A stretch of 64,000 nt of DNA from CATQHL01 sp965242895 (GTDB lineage: Bacteria; Actinomycetota; Acidimicrobiia; Acidimicrobiales; CATQHL01): NCBI GenBank assembly GCA_965242895.1, contig OZ251507.1:1798001-1862000 (forward strand), in the 5' to 3' direction. This document shows positions 35,679 through 42,997 of the stretch, piece by piece. Each line of letters begins with the position of its first letter. The first letter of the stretch is position 1. The notes beneath the pieces were generated by a model. That model ran no database searches, had not been told where the DNA came from, and worked only from the letters and a program-made list of their open reading frames with translations. The position numbers were made by a program, and so were the translations under genes.

Positions 35679-35930
35679 GGCTCGTTAGCATGGACTGCTG
35701 TCGAGAACATTCTGCCTAACTGCTGAACGCTAGTAGTTGCTGATCGCCGATAACGCCGGTAGTGCTGATTGCTGCTAGAGAGGAGTGCGAAGAGTGGCCG
35801 CCATCCGTGTTCCGGTCAATCTGAGCGTGCTGGAGTTTCTCGATAGCTTCCCAGGGCTTGTGTAATATCGCCTTGGGCTGCTAGCCTGCTTATTCGGAAT
35901 GAAAATCGGCTCTAGAAAGGGAGTGAGAAA
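35679..35930 (+). pseudogene. Truncated duplicate of the 5' end of the ImmA/IrrE gene (35794-35865)
   Basis: GTGGCCGCCATCCGTGTTCC at 35794 closely matches the 5' end of the next gene (GTGGTCGCCATCCGTGTTCC at 35931), and similarity runs about 54 bases, including the upstream ribosome-site area. The copy reads VAAIRVPVNLSVLEFLDSF and then stops at 35863-35865, a 24-codon mini-frame with AGAGAGGAG before it. It is either a decayed duplicate or a leader peptide. The rest of this gap (35679-35793, 35866-35920) shows nothing else recognisable. Confidence 0.6.
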
Positions 35931-37079
35931 GTGGTCGCCATCCGTGTTCCGGTAAATCCAGACGTGCTGCGCTGGGCGCGGGAAGTTTCAGGGCTCGAAG
36001 TAGAAGGGGCAGCCAAGAAACTGCAAGTCAAGCCCAAACTCATAGTGGAATGGGAGGCTGGCGATTTGTTTCCGACTTTTAACCAACTCTGCAATGCTTC
36101 TCGAGTATATGGTAGGACGCCTGCATTCTTCTTTACGCGAGAGGTTCCCGAGTCAGATCTTCCTGCGCCCCCCGACTATCGATCAAAGTCTGCGAATACG
36201 CCCCTCTCCTATGACCTGTGCAGAGAGTTGCGTGTATGTGAAGAACGTAGAAGTAATCTGATGGAACTTGAGGGAGGCGCGAAGCCGTGGGGTTTAGGTA
36301 GTTTGCCGGTTCAGGATATAAGTGACGCCGCTAGAGCCGCTGAAGTCGCACGGCATGCCAGAAATCGTCTTGGAGTAACAATCCAAGATCAGTACAAGAC
36401 ATCAGGTGAACATGCAATGTTGAGGCGTTGGATACATTCATTGGAAGATCAGGGAGTACTGATTTTCCAGTCAGGAAAATTTTCCGTCGAAGAGGCCCGT
36501 GGAGTATCGCTTTATCACTCGGAGTTGCCAATTATTCTTTTAAATGGAAAAGACGCTCCGGTGGGAAGGATATTCACGTTGTTTCATGAGGTTGCTCACC
36601 TTATCAGAGGTGGGAGCGGGCTTTGCAGTCTGAATGAAAATGCCCATGTAGAAAGAACTTGTAATGTGTTTTCTGCCGAGTTCTTAATGCCTATTGATTA
36701 TTTACGAGAGGAAGCGGAACGTCATTCTAACGTCGATCTGGCGCAAAGGTTGGCGAGGAAGTTTAAGGTTTCGAGACTGGCGATGGCAATTCGCCTTTGC
36801 CAAGAAGACATGATAGATCAATCTGAACTTGCGAGAGTGAAAGAAGAAATTCGGCAGCGCGACCTGAATGAGTCAGACAGGAAAGGGGGGCCTTTATATT
36901 ATGAAATTAAACGAAGAGATTTAGGGAGAAGATTTTCTAAGGCGGTTATAGATGCCTTTGAACGAGAAGAAGTGACGCTTGCCAGTGCTTCTCGCATGCT
37001 TGATCTCAAAGTGGAGAATATCTTTAAGTTACAAAATGACTTGCTGGGGATGATCAGGCGTGAAGGTTGGCGGTTCTAA
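35931..37079 (+). CDS. XRE-family regulator with ImmA/IrrE metallopeptidase domain
   Basis: 382 residues in two parts. Residues 5-70 form a helix-turn-helix of the XRE type (LRWAREVSGLEVEGAAKKL, then LIVEWEAG and FNQLCNAS). Residues 170-300 are an ImmA/IrrE zinc peptidase with HEVAHL at about 222-227 and AEFLMP downstream, the conserved Glu region. Such proteins cleave repressors during mobile-element induction or stress, or act as the antitoxin side of toxin-antitoxin pairs. The GTG at 35931 has AAAGGGAG 7 bases upstream. The codon use is more A/T-rich than the flanking metabolic genes, which suggests acquisition. No partner gene is evident on either side. Confidence 0.9.
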   Translation: MVAIRVPVNPDVLRWAREVSGLEVEGAAKKLQVKPKLIVEWEAGDLFPTFNQLCNASRVYGRTPAFFFTREVPESDLPAPPDYRSKSANTPLSYDLCRELRVCEERRSNLMELEGGAKPWGLGSLPVQDISDAARAAEVARHARNRLGVTIQDQYKTSGEHAMLRRWIHSLEDQGVLIFQSGKFSVEEARGVSLYHSELPIILLNGKDAPVGRIFTLFHEVAHLIRGGSGLCSLNENAHVERTCNVFSAEFLMPIDYLREEAERHSNVDLAQRLARKFKVSRLAMAIRLCQEDMIDQSELARVKEEIRQRDLNESDRKGGPLYYEIKRRDLGRRFSKAVIDAFEREEVTLASASRMLDLKVENIFKLQNDLLGMIRREGWRF

Positions 37080-37289
37080 GGAACGCTGCTGTGCCTCCAG
37101 CCTTGGTTGCCTCTGCCGAGGGCTTTTCAATCGGCCGCCCTGTCCATGCGCTGATGATTTCGCCGAATAGCCTGGTTGGTCTTCCGGGGGAGGGGTGTTC
37201 GCAACTAACTCTTGGCTTTGTCCTTCGGCATGGCTTTTAGGCACGCGCCTCCTCTTCCCGCCTCCTCCCGTCGCCTCCCGTCGCCTCGC

Positions 37290-38447
37290 CTAGCTGCGTT
37301 GGTTGAAGCGTCGTCCTAGGTATTCGGAGACTATGCGTATCTTTTGAATGGTGGGGGTGCCGCCTGCTATGGCCCAGCCGTGGGAGTCGCGCAGCCGGCG
37401 CTCTATGCCGTATTCCTCGCTGTAGCCGTAGCCGCCGTGAAGCTGCATGGCGGCGTCCGCCACGCGCTTGGCCATCTCGTTTGAATAGCACTTGGCGAGG
37501 GAGGCCTCAAGAGTTTCAGGCCAGCGCCTGCCCGCTTTCGCTGCGGCTCGGTAGATGAGCAGGCGGGCGGCCTCCACCTGCAGGATGATGTCGGCCAGCG
37601 CCGTCTGCACCGTCTGAAATTCGATGATCTCCTTGCCGAACTGCTTGCGCTCCTGCACGTAGTCGGCGCAGAGATCCAGGCACGCCTGCGCGATTGACAG
37701 GCTCATCGTGGCGTTCCCTAGCCGTTCGATCGAGAACGCAGTGAATAGTCTTCCGAACCCTCCCGCCTCGACGACGAGGTTTTCCTCCGGCACGGCCACC
37801 TTGTCGAAGAACATGTCAGCCGACGGGATGCCCCTAAATCCCATCAGGCGTTCCTGCGGGCCGAAACTCAAGCCCTCGCTGTCCCTGTCGACCACCAAGG
37901 CGCCTATCGAGCGAGCCCCGAGAGCGTCCCCTAATCGCGCGTAGACCAGGTACTGCTCGGCGTGGCCAGCCCCTGAGCACCAGCGTTTCATGCCGTCTAC
38001 CTCGTAACCTCCGTCGATGCGGCGGGCGCTGGTGCGTATGTCGGTGGCCGCCGACCCTGCGTCGGGTTCGGAGATGCTCACCGCCATCGTCGCTCGGCCG
38101 GCGGCGATGGGCGGCAGGAACTTGGCCTTCTGCTCTTCAGTGCCGAAGAGGTCGATTACCCGAGCAGGGCCGGTGTTGGCTTCGAACACGCAAAAGGCGG
38201 CTGTGGGGGCGGCCTTTGCGAGTTCCTCGATTACGACCAGGGAGTCCAGCAGGTCGGCGTCCCCGCCGCCGTATTCCGACGGCAGGCACATCCCCACGAA
38301 CCCAAGTTCGGCCAGACGTTCTCGCTCTGCGTCTGGGAACGGGGTGCGTTTGGCGTCCCACTCGGCCGCCTTGGGTGCGTACAAGTCCTTCGCCAACTTG
38401 GCGGCGGTCTCCCGAAGAGCCAGCTGCTCTTCGTTGAGTTCGCTCAC
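37290..38447 (-). CDS. Acyl-CoA dehydrogenase
   Basis: A 385-residue flavoprotein of the acyl-CoA dehydrogenase family. It has the N-terminal helical domain, the FAD/substrate-contact block MAVSISEPDAGSAATD, and the C-terminal domain with GYGYSEEYGIERRLRDS, which contains the catalytic Glu position, then a GGTPTIQKIRI cofactor motif. It makes the first double bond in beta-oxidation or in branched acyl-CoA breakdown, passing electrons to ETF. The 210 bases after its stop contain only short CGCCTCCCGT tandem repeats. The next gene upstream on the same strand (38685) is 237 repetitive bases away. Confidence 0.93.
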   Translation of the reverse strand: MSELNEEQLALRETAAKLAKDLYAPKAAEWDAKRTPFPDAERERLAELGFVGMCLPSEYGGGDADLLDSLVVIEELAKAAPTAAFCVFEANTGPARVIDLFGTEEQKAKFLPPIAAGRATMAVSISEPDAGSAATDIRTSARRIDGGYEVDGMKRWCSGAGHAEQYLVYARLGDALGARSIGALVVDRDSEGLSFGPQERLMGFRGIPSADMFFDKVAVPEENLVVEAGGFGRLFTAFSIERLGNATMSLSIAQACLDLCADYVQERKQFGKEIIEFQTVQTALADIILQVEAARLLIYRAAAKAGRRWPETLEASLAKCYSNEMAKRVADAAMQLHGGYGYSEEYGIERRLRDSHGWAIAGGTPTIQKIRIVSEYLGRRFNQRS

Positions 38448-38454
38448 GCCTGCC

Positions 38455-38650
38455 CCCCCGGCCGTCTGTTCAAGTTGGGCCGCCCGTTCAAGTTGTCCTC
38501 AGCCTCAGTTGTCGGTTGCCCCACGTCCGCAGCCCCAGCCGTCTGCTCAACACGCCCGCAGCCCCAGCCGTCTGTTCCAGTTGAGCCGCCCGTTCAAGGT
38601 GCCCCAGGCTCGCAGCCCACAGCCGCCCGATCAAGTTGAGCCGCCCGAAT
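38455..38650. repeat. Degenerate interspersed repeats in the gap 38448-38684
   Basis: The 237-base gap is built from shuffled copies of a few words. GCCGTCTGTTCAAGTT-like and GCCGCCCGTTCAAG segments recur (38461 and 38567, 106 bases apart), CGCAGCCCCAGCCGTCTG recurs 29 bases apart (38528, 38557), and TTGAGCCGCCCG recurs at 38581 and 38636. No gene, RNA or terminator is visible. The pattern looks like repeated local duplication. Confidence 0.7.
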
Positions 38651-38684
38651 GACGGCAGTCCCCCGCCCCGTCGGTTCTGCCGAA

Positions 38685-39419
38685 TCACTCCTGAGGCAGC
38701 CTGCAGATGTTCCACATGTCGTAGAAGAGGCGGCCAGTCTCGATGGTGCAGTGGTACACGGCGTCGCGCTGTTCGGGTTCGGTGGCGTAGGCGGAGACCA
38801 GCTCGATCCCTTCGTCGCCGTGCTCAGCATCGGCGAGGATGTGCATCGTCCAGAAGATGAGGTCTTCCTCGCTCATGCCGTAGTTCTTCTTTTGCGCTGC
38901 GACGATCCGCGTGAAGGTGTCGGGCACGAAAGACTCCAAACCGATCCCGATGGCCGAGAGCGGCACGTACCACTCCCTGCAAAGCCCCATGAACTCGAAA
39001 TACTCCGTCAGACGGCGTCCGGCGGGGAGTTGCTCCGCCTCCCGCATCTTCTCGATGTCCCCGCCTAGGGCTGCTCCCCACTCCAGCAGCAGTTCAGGGT
39101 GCGCCTTGGTGTTGGTCTCGATGCCCATGCACTCCTCGGCGAGGTTCTTCACCAGGGTGGTGCGGACGTCTTCGTGAGGACAGTTCACGTAGATAGCGCC
39201 TATCCAGGGGAGCATGCGCGAGATGTGGAGGTAGAACTGCTCGCATAAGAGGAGTTGCTGCTCGGTTGTGAGGGTGCCATTCTCCATTTCGAGCACTATC
39301 GGGTGATCCTGCATGCCGCTGGCAGGCTTGAGGAGTTCGCTCCGCAGAAGTCCTACGAACTCCTCGGGCGTCAGGTCGGCTAGCTGCTCGGTGCTCGGCG
39401 TGGTTTCAAGAAGGGTCAT
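38685..39419 (-). CDS. Haem-oxygenase-fold (TenA/PqqC-like) iron-containing oxidase-like protein
   Basis: A 244-residue all-helical protein. Segments such as QLLLCEQFYLHISRMLPWIGAI, LVKNLAEECMG and FWTMHILADAEHGDEGIELV carry spaced Glu, His and Asp residues as in TenA/PqqC and the newer di-iron haem-oxygenase-like oxidases. These proteins either hydrolyse pyrimidines, close rings oxidatively, or use two irons to oxidise amino or fatty acids. The Glu/His/HxxxD pattern here fits a metal site but I cannot tell the reaction. AAGGAG precedes the ATG. A P450 gene lies just upstream on the same strand with a 93-base gap, so the two oxygenases may work in one pathway. Confidence 0.75.
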   Translation of the reverse strand: MTLLETTPSTEQLADLTPEEFVGLLRSELLKPASGMQDHPIVLEMENGTLTTEQQLLLCEQFYLHISRMLPWIGAIYVNCPHEDVRTTLVKNLAEECMGIETNTKAHPELLLEWGAALGGDIEKMREAEQLPAGRRLTEYFEFMGLCREWYVPLSAIGIGLESFVPDTFTRIVAAQKKNYGMSEEDLIFWTMHILADAEHGDEGIELVSAYATEPEQRDAVYHCTIETGRLFYDMWNICRLPQE

Positions 39420-39463
39420 CTTCTGCTCCTTGGGGTCTTTGCGGTTTGAATGGTCGCTCTAAT

Positions 39464-39519
39464 CGGTTCAGCTGGTTCAGTTGGTTCAGTTGGTTTAGCT
39501 GGTTCAGTCGTTTCAGTTG
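39464..39519. repeat. 9-bp tandem repeat, about six copies
   Basis: GGTTCAGCT, GGTTCAGTT, GGTTCAGTT, GGTTTAGCT, GGTTCAGTC, GTTTCAGTT follow one another between the haem-oxygenase-fold gene and the P450 stop codon. The last unit touches the P450 3' end. A repeat of this kind can change length by slippage. No function is evident. Confidence 0.8.
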
Positions 39520-40736
39520 TTGAAGACTACGGGGTACTTTCCGAAGTAGGGGCGGATCGTGTTCGTGTCCCACTCCATGGGGTTGTCGGGGTCTGGAGCG
39601 CAGTTGTGGTCGAACATGAACTGGACTGCCACCGGAACAAGGCCGTAGAGGTGGCTGTCGAGGTCGGTGCTCACGTTCGGCAGAACGCCCGACGCCAGGT
39701 CTTGGCCGATGCAGGCGTGCATGCCCAGTGAGAAACTCAGACCCCAGGGCTGAACGCCTTCGGGGAGGTCCCGGTGGGGGTCGAATTCCGCAGCGTCTTC
39801 TCCGAAGACTTCGACGTCTCGTCCTACCTGCTGGAGGTCTAGGACTACTTTGTCGCCCTCGTTCAGGGCGGTGCCGTCGTTCAACGTGATGTCCTCGTCG
39901 GCTAGGCGGGACGCCACCGGGCTCGACGGCCAGAGCCTGAGCGTTTCGTGGACGGCGCGCTGACAAAACAGGCGGTCGGTTATAGGTCTCTCGGCGTCTT
40001 CGGGGTGTTCTTCTATCCAGGAGAAGAGGTTGTGGAGGGTGCGGCAGAAGGCCGTGGCACTGGTGTGGGCGCCCGCTAGCAGGTAGAAGGCCACCTCTCG
40101 GAGGATGATCTCGTGGGTCAAGTCCAGGTTGTCTTGATTGCCGACGAGCACCATCAGAACGTCGCGGGGAACTTTGTCGGGGTCGACCGACCCTTCCTCT
40201 GCGCCCTTGAGGAGTTCCCGGCGGCGCTCGATGCCGGGCGTCAGGAACTCCGTGTCAAAGTTCCGCTGGGCTTCGGCGATTTCTGCGCGCTTAGCGTCCA
40301 GGTCGCCCGTGTAATGGTCGAGGGTGGCGCCTTCGATGAACAGGGTCAGGTAGTCGTGGAGGCGGAAGGTCTCCTCCGGCGTGCCTTCTGGCCGGTCTAC
40401 GCCAGCGATCAGGGCCGCTAGGTTCATCATCACCTGGTGGCTGAGGCGCACTAGTTCGGCTCGACCTTCGGTGATGTAAGGGGACATTGTCGAGGAGATG
40501 ATGTCGGGGAAGAGGTCTCTCTCGAAGTGCAGGAACGTGTCGCGGCGAAAGAGCCTGTTCTCCAGCCGACGGCGGGCGCGGTGCTCGTCGCCGTGGAGCA
40601 CCATCAGCACGTCCTCCATCACGATGCGCGCCTCCTTGTATCCCCCTTGCCGCAGGTTCTTGAGGCGCAGACACTCCCTGGCGCGGGCGTAGTCGCCGAT
40701 GGTGACGGTTCGTTGTTGGGTGGCCGTGCTGGTCAT
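39513..40736 (-). CDS. Cytochrome P450
   Basis: A 407-residue soluble bacterial P450. The oxygen-binding helix motif is AGAHTSA, the ExxR motif is in HETLRLWP, and the haem-ligand loop is FSLGMHACIGQ with the Cys that binds haem iron. It inserts oxygen into an organic substrate, using ferredoxin and ferredoxin reductase not found in this window. TTAAGGAGACC precedes the ATG. It is a distant paralogue of the P450 at 54520-55815 (both have MADCLLVLHG- or MVLHGDEHRARRR-like N-terminal segments). Neighbours are a haem-oxygenase-fold protein, an NTF2-like protein and an SDR. Confidence 0.95.
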   Translation of the reverse strand: MTSTATQQRTVTIGDYARARECLRLKNLRQGGYKEARIVMEDVLMVLHGDEHRARRRLENRLFRRDTFLHFERDLFPDIISSTMSPYITEGRAELVRLSHQVMMNLAALIAGVDRPEGTPEETFRLHDYLTLFIEGATLDHYTGDLDAKRAEIAEAQRNFDTEFLTPGIERRRELLKGAEEGSVDPDKVPRDVLMVLVGNQDNLDLTHEIILREVAFYLLAGAHTSATAFCRTLHNLFSWIEEHPEDAERPITDRLFCQRAVHETLRLWPSSPVASRLADEDITLNDGTALNEGDKVVLDLQQVGRDVEVFGEDAAEFDPHRDLPEGVQPWGLSFSLGMHACIGQDLASGVLPNVSTDLDSHLYGLVPVAVQFMFDHNCAPDPDNPMEWDTNTIRPYFGKYPVVFNN

Positions 40737-40870
40737 TGCTGGTCTCCTTAAGTGTCTCCCGAAGTGTCTCCCGTTGAAATCTTGATCCCTCTTCGATCCC
40801 TTAACGATCTCTGAATGCTCTTAACGAAATCGTAATCCAGCTTCTCGTTGATTGCCGTTGGGGGGAGCGA

Positions 40871-40973
40871 CACCGCCGGCGCCCGCTGTTCAGAAGTCCG
40901 CCTCGGGGTCTGTCTGGGTATTCGTTTATGCCGTCGGGTCGCGCACCGCCGGCGCCCGCTGTTCAGAAGTCCG
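40871..40973. repeat. 30-bp direct repeat, copies 73 bp apart, on the NTF2-like gene 3' end
   Basis: CACCGCCGGCGCCCGCTGTT begins a 30-base identical segment at 40871-40900 and at 40944-40973, with 43 unrelated bases between. The second copy spans the stop codon of the NTF2-like gene (40963); the first lies beyond the stop. Same arrangement as at 8946 and 35572. Confidence 0.92.
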
Positions 40974-41421
40974 ATCCATCGAGTTCTACGACTTGGTGGA
41001 CGATCATCCCGTCCGCCAGCGTGTACGTGTCTAGTCCGGAGAGGCCGTCAGCCTGACCGCCGGAGATGCTCCACCGAACGCTGATGCGCCCGTCGGGAAG
41101 TCGTTTGCGCTGTCCGAAGACGACCTCGCCCGCTCCCAGACGATTGGGGACAGTGCGGAAGTAGCCCGTTATGGCGTCTCGACCGACATAGCGGCGGTCT
41201 CGCTCCAGGGTTGCGTCTGCGGCGTAGTCGGCGGACATCGCCTCGGGGTCCTGAGTGGAGATCGAGGCGAGGTGATCCTCAACCACTTCCTCGTCGGTGC
41301 GTGGGGTTTCCGCCGCCGGCTGTGCTGGGGTGCGTGGGGTTTCCGCCGCCGGCTGTGCTGGGGTGCGTGGGGTTTCCGCCGCCGGCTGAGCGTCGTCGGC
41401 GGAGCGAATGGCTTCAGCCAC
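40963..41421 (-). CDS. NTF2-like (SnoaL-like) domain protein
   Basis: About 152 residues. The first 45 are low complexity, made by a 33-base tandem repeat encoding AETPRTPAQPA three times. The rest is an NTF2/SnoaL-like alpha+beta barrel (DHLASISTQDPEAMSADYAADATLERDRRYVGRD, given here in part; then GYFRTVP, VRWSISGG). Such small domains serve as hydratases, isomerases or ligand-binding proteins. It overlaps the SDR gene stop by 8 bases, so the two are translated together. No catalytic residues can be assigned. Confidence 0.8.
   Translation of the reverse strand: MAEAIRSADDAQPAAETPRTPAQPAAETPRTPAQPAAETPRTDEEVVEDHLASISTQDPEAMSADYAADATLERDRRYVGRDAITGYFRTVPNRLGAGEVVFGQRKRLPDGRISVRWSISGGQADGLSGLDTYTLADGMIVHQVVELDGSDF
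41296..41389. repeat. 33-bp tandem repeat, three copies, inside the NTF2-like gene
   Basis: GGTGCGTGGGGTTTCCGCCG begins units at 41296, 41329 and 41362. The copies are virtually identical and keep the frame (11 residues each). Their near-identity implies recent expansion. Confidence 0.93.
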
Positions 41422-42178
41422 TGGTCGTCCCCAGCCCCAGTCCGCCGTCTACCACCAGCACTTCGCCGGTTGCCCACTCGGCTCTGGCCAGGTACTCGAA
41501 AGCCTCGGCGACCTCCGCTGAAGTGCCTATGCGTCCGAGGGCGTGCGCTGAGGACATGGCCTGCAGGCGTTGCGCTGCTTCTTCGTCGGTCATCAGCCCG
41601 GCCCGCTGGTTGATCTCGGTGAGGACGGCTCCAGGACGGACGCAGCCCACCCGGATGCCGGCGGGCCCCATTTCGGACGCCAGCACGCCGGTGAGCGTTT
41701 CCACCGCCCCTTTGGTGGCGGCGTAAGGGGAGACGCCAGGGAAGCAGCGTTTGGTGTGCACTGAACCCACGAACAGCACGCACCCGCCGCTCGCCTGCAG
41801 ATACGGCTTAGCTAGTCCGCACAGCAGCATCCCGGCCACCACGTTGGTGTGGAAGATGTCTAGGAGTTTCTCCTCTTCCAGGGTTTCGATCGGCCCTCTG
41901 TACATGTTGGCTGCGTTGTTGATCAGCACGTCCAGCCGCCCCCCGCCGTGATCCGCTGCGGCCTGGATCATCTTTCTGCGGTCGTCGGCTGCCGTCACGT
42001 CCCCGGACACGCCCAGGCAGCGTTCGCCTATGCGCTCGGCGACGGACTGGATTTTTTCGGCGCGCCTTCCCGTGATCGTCACCAGCGCTCCCGCCTCTGC
42101 GAAGTGCTCGGCAGTTCCTGCGCCGATGCCCGAGCCCCCGCCGGTGATCAGCACCGACATTCCTTCGATTGGTTTCAC
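41414..42178 (-). CDS. Short-chain dehydrogenase/reductase (SDR)
   Basis: A 254-residue classical SDR with TGGGSGIG for cofactor binding, a GRRAEK segment after the second strand that favours NADP(H), NNAANM, the catalytic Ser in FVGSVHTK and YAATKGA. The last residues give the usual GEVLVVDGG. The frame starts with GTG at 42178; an ATG seven codons in (MSVLITGGG) is also possible. Its stop overlaps the start of the NTF2-like gene, a pairing that suggests a two-step conversion of one substrate. Confidence 0.9.
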   Translation of the reverse strand: MKPIEGMSVLITGGGSGIGAGTAEHFAEAGALVTITGRRAEKIQSVAERIGERCLGVSGDVTAADDRRKMIQAAADHGGGRLDVLINNAANMYRGPIETLEEEKLLDIFHTNVVAGMLLCGLAKPYLQASGGCVLFVGSVHTKRCFPGVSPYAATKGAVETLTGVLASEMGPAGIRVGCVRPGAVLTEINQRAGLMTDEEAAQRLQAMSSAHALGRIGTSAEVAEAFEYLARAEWATGEVLVVDGGLGLGTTSG

Positions 42179-42264
42179 GTCAAGCCTTCCTTCGTCGTGC
42201 TTCTTCTTTGTAATAAGCGGGAATTTGAGTGTTAAATATTGTCACATCACAGTCGAGGATTAGA

Positions 42265-42446
42265 AAACTTGAAGACCGCTTAGCCCCCTCGAGCACGCCC
42301 TCGAGCACGGGTTTGAGTGCTTGACATGTGTGAGGGTGGATACTCGCAAAGCGCGTCTTGAGCACCGCCTAGAGGTCACCCTTTGAGCTGCCCTTTCAGC
42401 ACGCCCTGAACAGGAGTTCGAGTGTCTAGACATATGTGAGGGTGGA
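42265..42446. repeat. Two imperfect copies of a unit of about 105 bp upstream of the tubulin-vWA operon
   Basis: The 336-base gap 42179-42514 contains GTTTGAGTGCTTGACATGTG (42311) and GTTCGAGTGTCTAGACATATG (42416), both running into TGTGAGGGTGGA, and before each a GCACGCCCT segment (42292 and 42399). Similarity covers about 55 bases of a unit of roughly 105. ATTGTCACA also occurs on both sides (42238, 42472). The copies lie immediately upstream of the membrane-protein operon and could be paired regulatory sites or a small duplicated RNA gene. No convincing promoter was seen. Confidence 0.6.
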
Positions 42447-42514
42447 CTTTGGGGCTGACAGGTGATAAAGATTGTCACAGGGGGTGCGTATGCTTAAATT
42501 TCGTGCCAATCCAC

Positions 42515-42997
42515 ATGTCTGCGTTTCCCCCGACCCCCCCGTTTTCTCCTGGTTCTTCGTCGTCCGGAGCACCCGGAGGCTCTGGAGGTTCCTGGATCCC
42601 TCCATCAACTCCGCCTGGAGCATTCGGCGACCCCGCCGACGCGCCCTTTGCTTCCGCTGACCCGTTCGACGGCGCGCCCGGCCCAAATATTGCACAGTCG
42701 TCCACCGCCCGCATGCGGGCCAGGTCTCTCTTCCTGACGCTGCTGGCGCTTCTGCTGTTGATCGCCTCGCTTGTTCTGGTGATCGTTGGTTTGCAGAGCA
42801 TGCTGTTGACCTTGGCTGGTTTCGGAGCCGGGCTGCTCGCATTCGTAACGGCAGAGGCAGGTGACGGGATCGACAAGCGCCGGCGTGCTTCAAAAGACCT
42901 GCCTGGAAGGCTGTGGGCGGCGGTCTTGGTGAGGCTGGCCGCAACAGGAGTTTCGATCGTCGCGGCATGGAGGGCGGCGGATATTGCTGCCATCTAG
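42515..42997 (+). CDS. Pro-rich small membrane protein, first gene of tubulin-vWA operon
   Basis: About 160 residues, unrecognised. The first 60 are disordered and rich in Pro, Gly and Ser (MSAFPPTPPFSPGSSSS), then come two or three hydrophobic segments (FLTLLALLLLIASLVLVIVG, LLTLAGFGAGLLAFV, and a weaker C-terminal one) with a basic loop DKRRRASKD. I prefer the ATG at 42515; the frame is open from 42449. The stop lies inside the start of the vWA gene (overlap of 14 bases), so they are coupled. The Pro-rich, cytoplasm-facing tail could recruit the tubulin-like protein. Confidence 0.7.
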   Translation: MSAFPPTPPFSPGSSSSGAPGGSGGSWIPPSTPPGAFGDPADAPFASADPFDGAPGPNIAQSSTARMRARSLFLTLLALLLLIASLVLVIVGLQSMLLTLAGFGAGLLAFVTAEAGDGIDKRRRASKDLPGRLWAAVLVRLAATGVSIVAAWRAADIAAI

